Origin: an uncultured Alphaproteobacteria bacterium
Lineage (GTDB): Bacteria; Pseudomonadota; Alphaproteobacteria; GCA-2731375
Assembly (NCBI GenBank): GCA_951812805.1
Contig: CATOSZ010000001.1
Span: 1,054,001-1,118,000 of the forward strand
DNA: 64,000 bases
Direction: 5' to 3'
Positions within the stretch are counted from its first letter, which is position 1, and every line of letters begins with the position of its first letter. This document shows positions 25,476-36,269 of this stretch, piece after piece. The notes under the pieces are model-generated. The model was given only the letters and a program-made list of their open reading frames with translations, did no database searches and had not been told where the DNA came from. Both the position numbers and the translations under genes were made by a program.

Positions 25476-26273
25476 ATGCGGGCGGACGAGTTGAAACGGG
25501 CCGGCGAGATGCTGGGTCGGGCCTGGCGGGCCTCGACCCCCCTGGAGGCGTTCCCCGACGCCTTGCGCGCGCGGAGCCGGGACGAGGCCTATGTCGTGCA
25601 GGACGCCATGGCCGCGGTGATCGACGAGCCGGTGCTCGGCTGGAAGCTCGGCGCGACCAGCCCGGTGATGCGCGAGCTCGCCGGCCACGACGGCGCCATC
25701 ATCGGGCGGATCTTCGATTCGACCGCCGATTGCTCGCCCGCCCGCCTGCCCGCCCGGCGCTATCCGAACGCCCGCGCCGAATGCGAGTTCGCCTTCCGCC
25801 TGCTCGACGACCTGCCGGCCCGCGACGGCGGCTACACGGCGGAGGCGCTATCGCAGGTCGCCACGCTGCACCTCGCCACCGAGATCATCGGCAACCGCTA
25901 TCCGCGCACCGATGAGTTCGCCCGGCCCACGACCAACGACGAGATCGCCGACAACGGCGCCGGCATCGGCTTCGTCTTCGGCCCGGAAGTCCGGCACTGG
26001 CGCGAGGTCGACCTTTCCAACCTGGTCATCGACATCCGCGTCGACGGCGGGCCGTCGGGCGAGAATTTTCTCGGCGACGGCCGCTGCCCCCCGATCCAAT
26101 CCCTGGTTCAGGCGACGGAGATCCTCGGCGCGCGCGGCATCAACCTCGCGACCAACCAGTATGTTTCGACCGGTGCTGCGACCAACCCCCTGCCCGTCAC
26201 CGACCGCTCTACCGTCGTCGCGATCTTTGCCGATCTCGGGGCAATCGAGATTACCTTCGATCCCGAGCTCTGA
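25476..26273 (+). CDS. 2-keto-4-pentenoate hydratase/FAH-family protein
   Basis: 265 residues from the ATG at 25476, with GAGGAGG ending 5 bases upstream. It matches the MhpD/DmpH hydratase and decarboxylase family in meta-cleavage routes: VLGWKLGATSPVMRELAGHD near the N-terminus, NARAECEFAFRLLDDLP with the metal-binding Glu residues, and LATNQYVSTGAATNPLPV near the C-terminus. The family adds water to 2-oxopent-4-enoate or decarboxylates 4-oxalocrotonate. No complete meta-cleavage cluster is present, so the exact substrate is unclear. Confidence 0.82.
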   Translation: MRADELKRAGEMLGRAWRASTPLEAFPDALRARSRDEAYVVQDAMAAVIDEPVLGWKLGATSPVMRELAGHDGAIIGRIFDSTADCSPARLPARRYPNARAECEFAFRLLDDLPARDGGYTAEALSQVATLHLATEIIGNRYPRTDEFARPTTNDEIADNGAGIGFVFGPEVRHWREVDLSNLVIDIRVDGGPSGENFLGDGRCPPIQSLVQATEILGARGINLATNQYVSTGAATNPLPVTDRSTVVAIFADLGAIEITFDPEL

Positions 26274-26286
26274 CGCGCAGAACCGC

Positions 26287-27504
26287 TTACCAGGCGGTTT
26301 TCAACAGGCCGATCACATCGTCGACGGAGGTGACCGGGCGCGGATTGGTCGCCACGATCAGGTCTTCCAGGGCGTCCTTGGCGATCGCCTCGAAATCCGC
26401 CTCGCTCACGCCGTCGACATCGCGCAACCGCGTCGGCAGACCCAGATTCGTCACGAAACCGGTCATCGTCTTCTGCGCTGCCTCCGCCGCCACTTCGGCA
26501 CTCATGTTAGAGGTCTCGACCCCCATGGCGCCGGCCATCCAGGCCTGCTGTTCCGCCGTGTGGGAGCGGTTGAAGCCCATGGTGTGGTGCAGCATCACGC
26601 AGGAGGTGATGCCGTGCGGCACGTCGCAGCGCGCGCCGAGCTGATGGCCGATGCCGTGGCTCAGCCCCAGCGAGACGCTGCCCAGGCCGAACACGGACAG
26701 CCAGGACGCCACCTGGCACTGCACCCGCGCCACCAGGTCGCTCGGGTCGTCCTTGCACTGCGGCAGGTAGGTGAACAGCATGTCGAGCCCGCGGATCGCC
26801 AGCGCGTCGGTGAACGGCTGCGCCAGCCCGGAATAGATCGCCTCGACACAATGATCGACCGCGCGCATGCCGGTCGACAGCCACAGCCAGTCGGGCGTCG
26901 CCAGGGTAAGCTCGGGATCGAGGATCACCGCCTTCGCCGTGATCTTCTTGTCGGCGTAGAGGTCCTTGACCTTGCGCACCTCGTCGGTGACGCCGACGAA
27001 ATAGGTGAACTCGCCCGCCGACAGCGTGGTCGGAATGGCAATGAGCGGGACGCAGTCGCCGGTGACCGGCGGGATCTCGATCTGGTCCGGGTATTGGAAC
27101 TTGATCCGCGCCTTGTCGAAGCCTTCGGCCGTGGTGATGTCCTGGGCCAGCGCGACCATCACCGCCTTCGCCGTATCGTTCGGGCTGCCGCCGCCGAAAC
27201 AGATGAGCCCGTCGACATCGTGCTCGCGGGCCATCTCGGCGGCGCGCAGGACCCCCTGCCGGGGCACATGCTGGATGCTCTCTGCGAACACGGCGGCGGT
27301 ACGCCCGCCCGTCGCGGCCTTCACCTTGTCGACCAGATCGGTCTTGTTCGCCAGCGTATTGCCGGTGATGATCAGCGCGCGCTCGATGCCGTGCATCTCC
27401 AGCGTCGGGCCAAGTTTCTCCAGACTGCCGGCGCCGAAGTGGACGTCGTCCAGCGGCAGCGACGTGAATGCGCCGTTCAGGTCGCGTTTCGGTAGTTCAA
27501 ACAT
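26287..27504 (-). CDS. Iron-containing alcohol dehydrogenase
   Basis: 405 residues. Group III alcohol dehydrogenase: NAD site in ICFGGGSPNDTAKAVMV (GGGSxxDxAK), then PTTLSAGEFTYF, and the metal-binding region VDHCVEAIYSGLAQPFTDAL, GLSHGIGHQLGARCDVPHGI with the three conserved His. I chose the ATG at 27504 because GAGG lies 6 bases upstream. Substrate could be maleylacetate, lactaldehyde or a primary alcohol. It follows livG by about 155 bases on the same strand, so a shared transcript with the liv genes is possible. Confidence 0.88.
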   Translation of the reverse strand: MFELPKRDLNGAFTSLPLDDVHFGAGSLEKLGPTLEMHGIERALIITGNTLANKTDLVDKVKAATGGRTAAVFAESIQHVPRQGVLRAAEMAREHDVDGLICFGGGSPNDTAKAVMVALAQDITTAEGFDKARIKFQYPDQIEIPPVTGDCVPLIAIPTTLSAGEFTYFVGVTDEVRKVKDLYADKKITAKAVILDPELTLATPDWLWLSTGMRAVDHCVEAIYSGLAQPFTDALAIRGLDMLFTYLPQCKDDPSDLVARVQCQVASWLSVFGLGSVSLGLSHGIGHQLGARCDVPHGITSCVMLHHTMGFNRSHTAEQQAWMAGAMGVETSNMSAEVAAEAAQKTMTGFVTNLGLPTRLRDVDGVSEADFEAIAKDALEDLIVATNPRPVTSVDDVIGLLKTAW

Positions 27505-27659
27505 TGCCATCCTCACAAGTACAGCGGTCCCCAAATCCGACCCTACGGACGCCGACGACACGAGTGCCGACCTCCCCCGGATGACCGCCTGTTTCCGCCA
27601 TGATGGTAATCGTTCGGCCGCGCGCGGACAATTTCACCGCGGATCGGCCGGTCGCGTCC

Positions 27660-28460
27660 TCACGCCTGCATGGCCTGGCGGACTTCCTCGTCGTCCATTT
27701 CCTGGCCGAGATAGGCCTCGACGACGGCGGGGTCGTCCTTGACTTCGGTCGGGCTGCCCTCGCCGATTTTCTCGCCGTGGTCCAAAACGGTGACCCGGTC
27801 GCAGGTGTCCATCACCACCTTCAGGATGTGCTCGACGATCAACAGGGTCAGGCCGTAACGGTCCTTCAGCGCCATGACGATCGACAGCAGGTTGTCGACG
27901 TTGACCGGCGAGAGGCCGGCCGCCGGCTCGTCCAGCATCAACAGCTTCGGCCGTGTCGCCATCGCGCGACCCAGCGCCAGCAGCCGGCGCTGGCCGCCCG
28001 ATAGCTCAGCCGCGGGCATGTCGGCATATTCGGCGAGGCCGATGATCTCCAGCAGTTCCGACATCTCCTCAGTGATCCGGGCATCGATACGCCGGGTCCG
28101 CGGGCTGTTCACCAGGGTGCCGAGCAGGCTGTAGGGCACATGGGTGTGATAGCCGACCATGACGTTCTGCAGCACCGTCATCTCGGAGAACAGGCGCAGC
28201 AGCTGGAACGTCCGCGCCATGCCGAGCTTGGCGATGGCGTGCGGCGGGGACTTGGTGACGTCGGTCCCGGCGAAGGTGATGCTGCTGCCGGGATCCGGCG
28301 GATAGACACCCGAGACCAGGTTGAAGAAGGTCGACTTGCCGGACCCGTTCGGGCCGATCAGGCCATGGATCGTGCCCGCCTCGACGTCGATGTCGAGGTC
28401 GTGGATGGCCCGCAGTCCGCCGAATGACTTGGAGAGACGGCGGGTCTCAAGCAGCGCCAT
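27660..28460 (-). CDS. livG: Branched-chain amino acid-type ABC transporter ATP-binding protein LivG
   Basis: 266 residues. Walker A GLIGPNGSGKST, signature LSGGQRR, Walker B KLLMLDEPAAGLS and the LivG-specific Q-loop and long insert (RTFQLLRLFSEMTVLQNVMV). Together with LivF it energises the LivHM permease. The start overlaps the end of livM by 14 bases. Substrate in this operon is unknown; members transport branched-chain amino acids, urea, amides or aromatic acids. Confidence 0.93.
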   Translation of the reverse strand: MALLETRRLSKSFGGLRAIHDLDIDVEAGTIHGLIGPNGSGKSTFFNLVSGVYPPDPGSSITFAGTDVTKSPPHAIAKLGMARTFQLLRLFSEMTVLQNVMVGYHTHVPYSLLGTLVNSPRTRRIDARITEEMSELLEIIGLAEYADMPAAELSGGQRRLLALGRAMATRPKLLMLDEPAAGLSPVNVDNLLSIVMALKDRYGLTLLIVEHILKVVMDTCDRVTVLDHGEKIGEGSPTEVKDDPAVVEAYLGQEMDDEEVRQAMQA

Positions 28461-29484
28461 CGGACTTCTCCTCGCGCAGCTTGACGAAGCGTTTGGTCAC
28501 CAGATAGCGGTCGATGACGCCGCCGATGCCCTGTGGCATGAAGACCACCAGCAGCACCATGATGAGGCCGAAGGTGAGCGGCTGGATATGATAAAACTCC
28601 AGCGTGTTGTCGTAGATGATGTAGACGATGATAGCGCCGATGACGCCGCCCCAGATGTGGCCGATCCCGCCCATCACCACCATCAACAACAGGGTGACCA
28701 TTTCGATGATGGTGAAGTTGTTGTGGTGGATGAAGCCGGGCGGCATATGGGCGAACAGCGCGCCGGCGGCGCCGGCATAGAGCGCGCTGATGACGAAGGC
28801 CAGCAGCTTGTTGGCCGGCACGTTGATGCCGTGGACGGAGGCGGCGATGACATCCTCGCGGATCGCCATGAAGGCGCGCCCGGTGGCCGAGCGCAGGATC
28901 GAGAACGAGAGATAGATCCCGATCATCGCCGCCGTCATCACCAGGTAGTAGTACTTCTGGAAATCGTCGAAGACGAAGCTGCCGACCTGTGGCGGCGGAA
29001 TCAGCATGATGCCGGTGGACGAGCCGAGCGCCGGCGTCACCGCGATCATGATGCGCACGCTTTCACCCAGGCCCAGCGTGGCAAGTGCCAAATAGGCCCC
29101 CTCCAACCGCACGGAGGGCAGGCCGATGATGATCCCGGCGAGGCCGGTGACCACGACGGCGGCCGGCATCGCCGCCCAGAACGGCCAGCCGTAGTTGATC
29201 GCCAGCAGCGACGAGGTCACCGCCCCGATGGCGTAGAGCCCGATATGGCCCACCGTCACCTGGCCGCAGAAGCCCTTGACGATGTTCAGGCCGACGGAGA
29301 GCAGGATGAAAATTAAGATCCGGTTTGTCAGATAAATGTAATAGTCGTTGCCGGTGGCGGAGAGAATCTCCGGCAGCGGCAGCAAAAAGACATAGGCCAC
29401 CAGCCAGGGCACGATGCGATGAATTCGCGCGAGCGCCTGGAAGAAGTCCACGAGTCCCCGAAACGGTGCGAGGAGGAGGTTCAT
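28447..29484 (-). CDS. livM: Branched-chain amino acid-type ABC transporter permease LivM
   Basis: 345 residues, about nine transmembrane helices. The conserved LivM features are LTNRILIFILLSVGLNIVKG, GFCGQVTVGHIGLYAIGAV and the EAA-like loop region around FMAIREDVIAASVHGINV. It pairs with LivH to form the membrane channel. A strong stem-loop separates it from livK upstream. Confidence 0.92.
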   Translation of the reverse strand: MNLLLAPFRGLVDFFQALARIHRIVPWLVAYVFLLPLPEILSATGNDYYIYLTNRILIFILLSVGLNIVKGFCGQVTVGHIGLYAIGAVTSSLLAINYGWPFWAAMPAAVVVTGLAGIIIGLPSVRLEGAYLALATLGLGESVRIMIAVTPALGSSTGIMLIPPPQVGSFVFDDFQKYYYLVMTAAMIGIYLSFSILRSATGRAFMAIREDVIAASVHGINVPANKLLAFVISALYAGAAGALFAHMPPGFIHHNNFTIIEMVTLLLMVVMGGIGHIWGGVIGAIIVYIIYDNTLEFYHIQPLTFGLIMVLLVVFMPQGIGGVIDRYLVTKRFVKLREEKSDGAA

Positions 29485-29520
29485 GGGCCGGTGACTCCGC
29501 TTTTCTTTTGCGACGAAAGC

Positions 29521-29551
29521 CGGGACGGCGGCAGCGCCTGCCGCCGTCCCG
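29521..29551 (-). other. 14-bp perfect hairpin between livK and livM
   Basis: CGGGACGGCGGCAG (29521-29534), loop CGC, and the exact complement (29538-29551). It lies just after the livK stop codon on the minus strand and 37 bases before the livM start. No T run follows, so it is not a classical terminator. Such hairpins often protect the 3' end of binding-protein mRNA and raise its amount above that of the permease; that role is inferred. Confidence 0.6.
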
Positions 29552-29565
29552 AAACGCCTCGTTAC

Positions 29566-30774
29566 TTACTTGAGGCCGAAGTCGACGGGCATGGTAACGC
29601 GGGCCAGCACCTCGGTGACGTAGTCCTTGCCGCCCTTGGTGTAGGCGATCAGCACCGCGGTCCGGTTGCCGTCGCGGCATTGCGGCGTCGCCTCGGCGCA
29701 GAAGCTGATCGGGCCGCTGGCCAGGCCCTGGTAACCCTTGACGTTGGCGATGGCGTCGCGGATCGCCGTGCGGTCGGCCGCCAGGTTGGCGCTGTCGAGT
29801 TTCAGGTCGGCATTACCAAGCGCGATTTCGACGATGCGAACCAGGTCGTAGGCCTGGCTAAAGTCGTGGTCCGGCGCATGGATGCCGTAGCGCTGGCGCA
29901 CCATCTCGTTGAACAGGCGTGCGATCGGCCGGTCGTCCGCCGCTGCATAGGCCGCCGTGAAGAAGACGCCCTTTGCGGCGTCACCGGCGATCGCCGGCAC
30001 CGGCGAGTTGGAGGCGGAGGAGGAACCGATGCGGTTCACGCTCGCCGGAATGCCGGCTTCGTAGGACTGCACCAGGGCCCGCGCCATGGTCTCGGCCAGC
30101 GCCGCGATCATGATGCCGTCGACACCCGCCGACTTGATCTTCTGCATGTGGGTGCGGAAGTCGACCTCTTTCTCCTGCACCTGGGCGACATAGGCCGCTT
30201 CGGCACCGAACTGCGACTTCATCTGCGCCTGCATCGCTTCGCAGTCGTTCTGCGAGGCGGCGTCGGCGGCACAGAGATAGGCGATCTTCTTGCCGATGTT
30301 CTCGCCGACATACTTGGCGTTGACGCCCGCGTAATAACGGCCCGACACCGGCACGCGGAAGACCCAGGCACTGCCCTTCTGGGTGATCTTCTCGTTGGTC
30401 GAATGCGGGATGATCTGCGGCACCTTGGTCTTCGCCGTGACGTCGACGATCGGCAGCGAGACGGAGGAGCAGGTGGAACCGACCAACAGATGGATCTTCT
30501 CCTGGAAGATCAGCTTGTTGGCGTTGGCGACGCCCTTGTCCGACTTGCACTCGTCGTTGAGCAGGGTGACGTCCAACGTATGGCCGTTGATGCCGCCCGC
30601 CTTGTTGATCATGTCGAACTCGTCGACCACCATCTGGCCATATTTCTGGCCGTTCTCGCTGACCATCCGCATGGTCACGCCGATGCGGATTTCGCCCGCC
30701 AGTGCCGTGGCCGCGAGACCAGTCACGAGACCGGCCGCCAGCAGCGCGGTAATCCCCTTGGTTGTCGTCGTCAT
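29566..30774 (-). CDS. livK: ABC transporter substrate-binding protein (LivJ/K type)
   Basis: 402 residues with a signal peptide (MTTTTKGITALLAAGLVTGL, cleavage near ALA-GEI). Mature protein begins EIRIGVTMRMVSENGQKYGQ, a Peripla_BP_6 fold that binds the ligand between two lobes. Contains GSTCSSVSLPIVDVTAKTKV in the first lobe. The Ser-Thr pattern is like amino acid- or amide-binding members but does not decide the ligand. Lies in the middle of the liv operon between livH and livM. Confidence 0.9.
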   Translation of the reverse strand: MTTTTKGITALLAAGLVTGLAATALAGEIRIGVTMRMVSENGQKYGQMVVDEFDMINKAGGINGHTLDVTLLNDECKSDKGVANANKLIFQEKIHLLVGSTCSSVSLPIVDVTAKTKVPQIIPHSTNEKITQKGSAWVFRVPVSGRYYAGVNAKYVGENIGKKIAYLCAADAASQNDCEAMQAQMKSQFGAEAAYVAQVQEKEVDFRTHMQKIKSAGVDGIMIAALAETMARALVQSYEAGIPASVNRIGSSSASNSPVPAIAGDAAKGVFFTAAYAAADDRPIARLFNEMVRQRYGIHAPDHDFSQAYDLVRIVEIALGNADLKLDSANLAADRTAIRDAIANVKGYQGLASGPISFCAEATPQCRDGNRTAVLIAYTKGGKDYVTEVLARVTMPVDFGLK

Positions 30775-30833
30775 CTTGTGGATCCTCCCTTGATGAATTG
30801 CGACATGGTTAAAATGCCCTGCCCCCGCCCGCC

Positions 30834-31736
30834 TCAGGCCTTGACCCGCACCTCGACCCCGAAAAGGCCGGAGGGGCGGACCATCAGCACCAGGATGAGC
30901 AGGAGAAAGGCGTAGATGTCCTTGTGGTTGGGCGAGATGTAGGCCGCGCCCAGGTTCTCGAAGATGCCGACCAGCAGGCCGCCGACGATGGCGCCCGGCA
31001 GGCTGCCGAAGCCGCCGACCACGGCGGCGGCGAAAGCCTTCATCAGCATGAGGTAGCCCATCTCGACCTGCACGGACTGCATCGGTCCGATCAGCACGCC
31101 TGCCGCCGCGGCCAACGCGCAGGCGAGGCCAAAGATCAGGCTGATCATCAGCGGCACGTTGATGCCCATGAGGAAGGCGATGTCCTTGTTCGCCGCCACC
31201 GCGCGCACCGCCAGGCCGATCTTGGTCTTCTTCAGGAAGAAGTGCAGCACCGCCATCAACAACAGGGCGATGACGGCGGTCAGGCCGTAGCTCTTGGGCA
31301 GCGAGATGTCGCCGAACTGGAACGGCTCACCGAGGTCGACAGGGAATGGCTCGGCATCGGCGCCCCAGCTGAGATAGGCGATGTTCTGCAGCACCACCGA
31401 CATGCCGAAACCGCAGATGATCATGCCCATGCCGGCGACCGTATAGCCACCGCCCGCCCGGGTCAGCCGCCGGTAGAACACCCGTTCGATGACGATGCCC
31501 AGCAGGCCGGTGCAGACCATCGCCGAGAGGATCGCCAGCGGATAGGGCACGCCCATGTGCTCGGAGAACACCAGGCCGAAGAAGGCGCCGAACATGTAGA
31601 TCTCGCCGTGGGCGAAATGGACGATGTCGAGGCCCGAATAAATCAACGAAATGCCGAGCGCGACGATGCCGTAGACGACGCCGATCGTCAGCCCGAACAG
31701 GATGAAGGCGAAGAGGGAGGTGAAGTCGAAATCCAT
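30834..31736 (-). CDS. livH: Branched-chain amino acid-type ABC transporter permease LivH
   Basis: 300 residues from the ATG at 31736. About eight transmembrane helices with the LivH signatures ALGISLIYSGLDIVHFAHGE and AVAANKDIAFLMGINV (EAA loop) and FAAAVVGGFGSLPGAIVGG near the C-terminus. The frame is open upstream into livF but the ATG at 31736 gives normal LivH length and N-terminus. Follows livF by 19 bases. Confidence 0.93.
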   Translation of the reverse strand: MDFDFTSLFAFILFGLTIGVVYGIVALGISLIYSGLDIVHFAHGEIYMFGAFFGLVFSEHMGVPYPLAILSAMVCTGLLGIVIERVFYRRLTRAGGGYTVAGMGMIICGFGMSVVLQNIAYLSWGADAEPFPVDLGEPFQFGDISLPKSYGLTAVIALLLMAVLHFFLKKTKIGLAVRAVAANKDIAFLMGINVPLMISLIFGLACALAAAAGVLIGPMQSVQVEMGYLMLMKAFAAAVVGGFGSLPGAIVGGLLVGIFENLGAAYISPNHKDIYAFLLLILVLMVRPSGLFGVEVRVKA

Positions 31737-31755
31737 CGCGCGTCCCCGCCCGGCC

Positions 31756-32493
31756 TCAGGACATATACTCGCGCGAGGAATCCGCCACCGTCCCGCCGAG
31801 GAAGGACATCTTGACGTTTTCGTCGTGCATGAGGTCGTCGGCGTCACCCTCGATCAGGATGCGGCCGTCGCGAATGATGTAGGCGTAGCTCGCCAGGATC
31901 AGCGCCATACGGACGTTCTGTTCGACTACCAGGATGGTGACGCCCGAACGCGCGATACGGTTGATGTTGGCGAAGATGTCGAGCACGACCTTGGGCGCCA
32001 GCGCCGCGCTCGGCTCGTCCAGCAGCATCATCTTCGGCGCCGCCATCAGGCCGCGGCCAATCACCAGCATTTGCACCTCACCGCCCGAGAGGGTGCCGGC
32101 CAGCTGGCGGCGGCGTTCCTTCAGCACCGGGAAGTAGTCATAGACCCGTTCCAGATCGCGGGCGACGCCCGGCTTGTCGCTGCGGGTGAAGGCGCCCACC
32201 TTCAGGTTCTCCTCCACGGTCATGGACGGGTAGGAGTCCTTGCCCTGGGTGACCTGGATCAGGCCACGGCGGACGATCTGATCGGGGGCCTTGTTGTCGA
32301 TCCGCTCACCGTTGAATTCGATTTGGCCGTTCCAGACCCGGATCAGGCCGGAAACCGCCCGCAACATGGTGGACTTGCCGGTGCCGTTGCCGCCCAGCAG
32401 GGCGACGATACGGCCTTGCGGCACCTCCATGTCGAGGCCGCGCAGGATCTGGACGCGGCCGTAGCCGGTCTCGAGCCCTGTCACTTTCAGCAC
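31756..32493 (-). CDS. livF: Branched-chain amino acid-type ABC transporter ATP-binding protein LivF
   Basis: 245 residues starting at GTG 32493, with GGGAGGGG 7 bases upstream. Walker A LLGGNGTGKST, signature LSGGEVQM, Walker B KMMLLDEPSAAL and the H-loop region VTILVVEQNVRMAL. First gene of livF-H-K-M-G on the minus strand. Its upstream region is shared with the divergent panE-like gene. Confidence 0.92.
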   Translation of the reverse strand: MLKVTGLETGYGRVQILRGLDMEVPQGRIVALLGGNGTGKSTMLRAVSGLIRVWNGQIEFNGERIDNKAPDQIVRRGLIQVTQGKDSYPSMTVEENLKVGAFTRSDKPGVARDLERVYDYFPVLKERRRQLAGTLSGGEVQMLVIGRGLMAAPKMMLLDEPSAALAPKVVLDIFANINRIARSGVTILVVEQNVRMALILASYAYIIRDGRILIEGDADDLMHDENVKMSFLGGTVADSSREYMS

Positions 32494-32629
32494 GCCGGGA
32501 CCCCTCCCCCAATCCGCCTTTATGGTTGGGCGGTGATCCAACCTAGGGGTCGCCACCGGGGAACGCAACCTCGACTTTGCCGAGGCCAGAGGCCACGATG
32601 GCGCCGTTGAACGGGAAGGAGTCGCGCGC

Positions 32630-33575
32630 ATGGCCAACACCGACAAACCGCGGGTCGTCGTCATCGGCGCGGGCGCCATGGGCAGCCTGTTCGGCGGCAT
32701 GTTGGCCGAGGGGGGGGTTGAACGTCACCCTGCTGGATGTCGATGCGGACCATGTCGCGCGGATCAAGGACCAGGGGCTGCGGCTGGTCGGCGTCGGCGG
32801 CGACCGGACCATCCAGCTGCCCGCGACCGTTGATCCAGGCGCGGCCGGGCGGGCCGACGTCGTGCTGGTGCAGTGCAAGGCCCCGGCGACCCGGGCCGCC
32901 GTGGCGGCGGCGAAGGACGCCGTCTTCGGCCCGGACACGGTCGCCGTCAGCTTCCAGAACGGCCTCGGCAACGAGGAGATCATCGCCGAGGTCGTCGGCC
33001 CGGAGAACGTCCTCGGCGGCCTGACCGCGCAAGGGGCGACCAAGGAAGGCCCGGGCCTGGTGCGCAATTTCGGCGACCTGCCGACCTATGTCGGCGAGCT
33101 GGACGGCGGCCTTTCGAAGCGCGCCGTCGCCATCGCCGAGGCCTTCACCGCCGCCGGCCTGGAGACGCACGCCAGTGCGGATATCCGCCGCGACATGTGG
33201 AAGAAGCTGCTGGCCAACGTCTGGCTCAGCTGTGCCTCGGGCGCCACCAATCTGAACGCCCGCCAGATCATGGCCATTCCCGAACTGGCCGAGGTCTGCT
33301 TCGGCGCGCTCGACGAGGCGGCCACCGTCGCCCGGGCCGCCGGCATCGGGCTGAGCGAGGCGGAGACTCGCGAGACCGTCGCCAAGATCCAGGGCGCGGG
33401 CGGCACAGGCGACGCCAAATCAAGTCTTTGCACCGACCTCCTCAACCAAAGACCGAGCGAAGTCGACCATATCAACGGCGCCATCGTCCGCATGGGCCGC
33501 GAGCTCGGCGTGCCGACGCCGATCAACGCGACCATGGCGGCGATCGTGAAGGGCTTGCAGTCGCACTACCTGTGA
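32630..33575 (+). pseudogene. panE: 2-dehydropantoate 2-reductase-like gene with a frameshift in a G8 run
   Basis: The first 29 codons from ATG 32630 give a perfect NAD(P) Rossmann start (RVVVIGAGAMGSLFGGMLAE). The frame then breaks in a run of eight G at 32710-32717; deleting one G restores AEGG-LNVTLLDVDADHVAR and an open frame to 33575 (about 314 aa in total). The rest matches ApbA/PanE: NGLGNEEII, catalytic Lys in RRDMWKKLLANVWLS, and a C-terminal DHINGAIVRMGRELGVPTP. The enzyme reduces ketopantoate in CoA synthesis or a similar 2-oxoacid. The lesion may be real, phase-variable or a sequencing error. Transcribed toward glnS. Confidence 0.85.
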
Positions 33576-33614
33576 GGCATGAGGCGGGTCGGAAGAGCGG
33601 GGCGAGGCATTTCG

Positions 33615-35285
<1,671 letters not shown>

Positions 35286-35363
35286 CCGCAGCCATCACTA
35301 ATTTTCATGCGTATTACCGGTTTTATCTTTCTCTCTTAGATTTATCGACCCATCGTCCAACTC

Positions 35364-35391
35364 TTGAAATTTGCGCCGTTTAGACTAATAT
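35364..35391 (+). promoter_or_regulatory. Strong sigma-70-type promoter of the BI-1 gene
   Basis: TTGAAA (35364-35369) and TAATAT (35386-35391) with a 16-base spacer, in an AT-rich patch unlike its GC-rich surroundings, 45 bases upstream of the start codon at 35436. Confidence 0.65.
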
Positions 35392-35400
35392 TCGGCGCAA
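35371..35400. promoter_or_regulatory. Operator-like inverted repeat TTGCGCCG-N14-CGGCGCAA around the -10 box
   Basis: Two perfect complementary 8-base arms (35371-35378 and 35393-35400) enclose the -10 box of the promoter. The dyad centre lies just 5' of TAATAT. A dimeric repressor bound here would block open complex formation. No regulator gene is adjacent. Confidence 0.55.
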
Positions 35401-35435
35401 CGTAACACGTCGAACAACCTGGGGATTCGAACGAC

Positions 35436-36155
35436 ATGGCACTTGATCCACGACAGGCGAGCGCGGGCTTCGGGGCGCGGGCTCGGTCCGCGGAGGTTGA
35501 CGCGGGCCTCCGGGCCTACATGCTGAAGGTCTACAATTACATGACCGTCGGTCTGTTGCTGACCGGCGCGGTGGCCTTCTACATCTCGACGTCGGAGACG
35601 CTAGCCCATCTCTTCCACTCGACGCCGCTGCATTGGGTGGTCATCTTCGCCCCCCTCGGCATGGTGTTCTTCCTGAGCGCGCGGGTCCACAAGCTGTCCG
35701 TGGGCGCCGCCCAGGCGAGTTTCTGGATCTTCGCGGCCCTGATGGGCGCCTCGCTCTCCTGGGTCTTCCTGGTCTACACGGGCGAGAGCGTCTTCCGCGT
35801 CTTTCTCTACACCGCTGCCGGCTTCGGCGGGTTGAGCCTGTTCGGCTACACGACGAAGAAGGACCTCGGCCCGATCGGTGCCTTCTGCATCATGGGTCTG
35901 ATCGGCATCATCGTGGCGATGGTCATCAACATCTTCGTCGGCTCCTCCGGCATGGCCTGGATCATCTCGGTCCTCGGCGTGCTGATTTTCGCCGGGCTCA
36001 CCGCCTACGACACGCAGAAGATCAAGGAAAACTACTATGCCGCCGACGGCCAGGCGGTCATGACCAAGAAGGCGATCATGGGGGCCCTCACCCTCTACCT
36101 CGACTTCATCAACATGTTCATGTTCCTGCTGCATCTCTTCGGCAACCGCGAATAG
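35436..36155 (+). CDS. Bax inhibitor-1/YccA family membrane protein
   Basis: 239 residues with seven transmembrane helices, starting MALDPRQASAGFGARARSAE. BI-1 proteins are pH-sensitive Ca2+ leak channels; YccA also restrains the FtsH protease. The conserved C-terminal part GALTLYLDFINMFMFLLHLF and the Asp pair region (TAYDTQKIKENYY) are present. Single-gene unit with a strong promoter, dyad and terminator of its own. Confidence 0.9.
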   Translation: MALDPRQASAGFGARARSAEVDAGLRAYMLKVYNYMTVGLLLTGAVAFYISTSETLAHLFHSTPLHWVVIFAPLGMVFFLSARVHKLSVGAAQASFWIFAALMGASLSWVFLVYTGESVFRVFLYTAAGFGGLSLFGYTTKKDLGPIGAFCIMGLIGIIVAMVINIFVGSSGMAWIISVLGVLIFAGLTAYDTQKIKENYYAADGQAVMTKKAIMGALTLYLDFINMFMFLLHLFGNRE

Positions 36156-36181
36156 ACGTTTCGCGACGGCACGACGGAACA

Positions 36182-36211
36182 CGCCCGGTGGTTCGCCACC
36201 GGGCGTTTTTT
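36182..36211 (+). terminator. Rho-independent terminator after the BI-1 gene
   Basis: A perfect 10-bp stem CGCCCGGTGG (36182-36191)/CCACCGGGCG (36196-36205) with a TTCG tetraloop, followed by six T. It starts 27 bases after the stop codon. Confidence 0.92.
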
Positions 36212-36269
36212 ATGCCCAGGTCTGCTAATCTCGACTCCCCTTAACGACCGCAAGTATCGAGGTCCCGCC

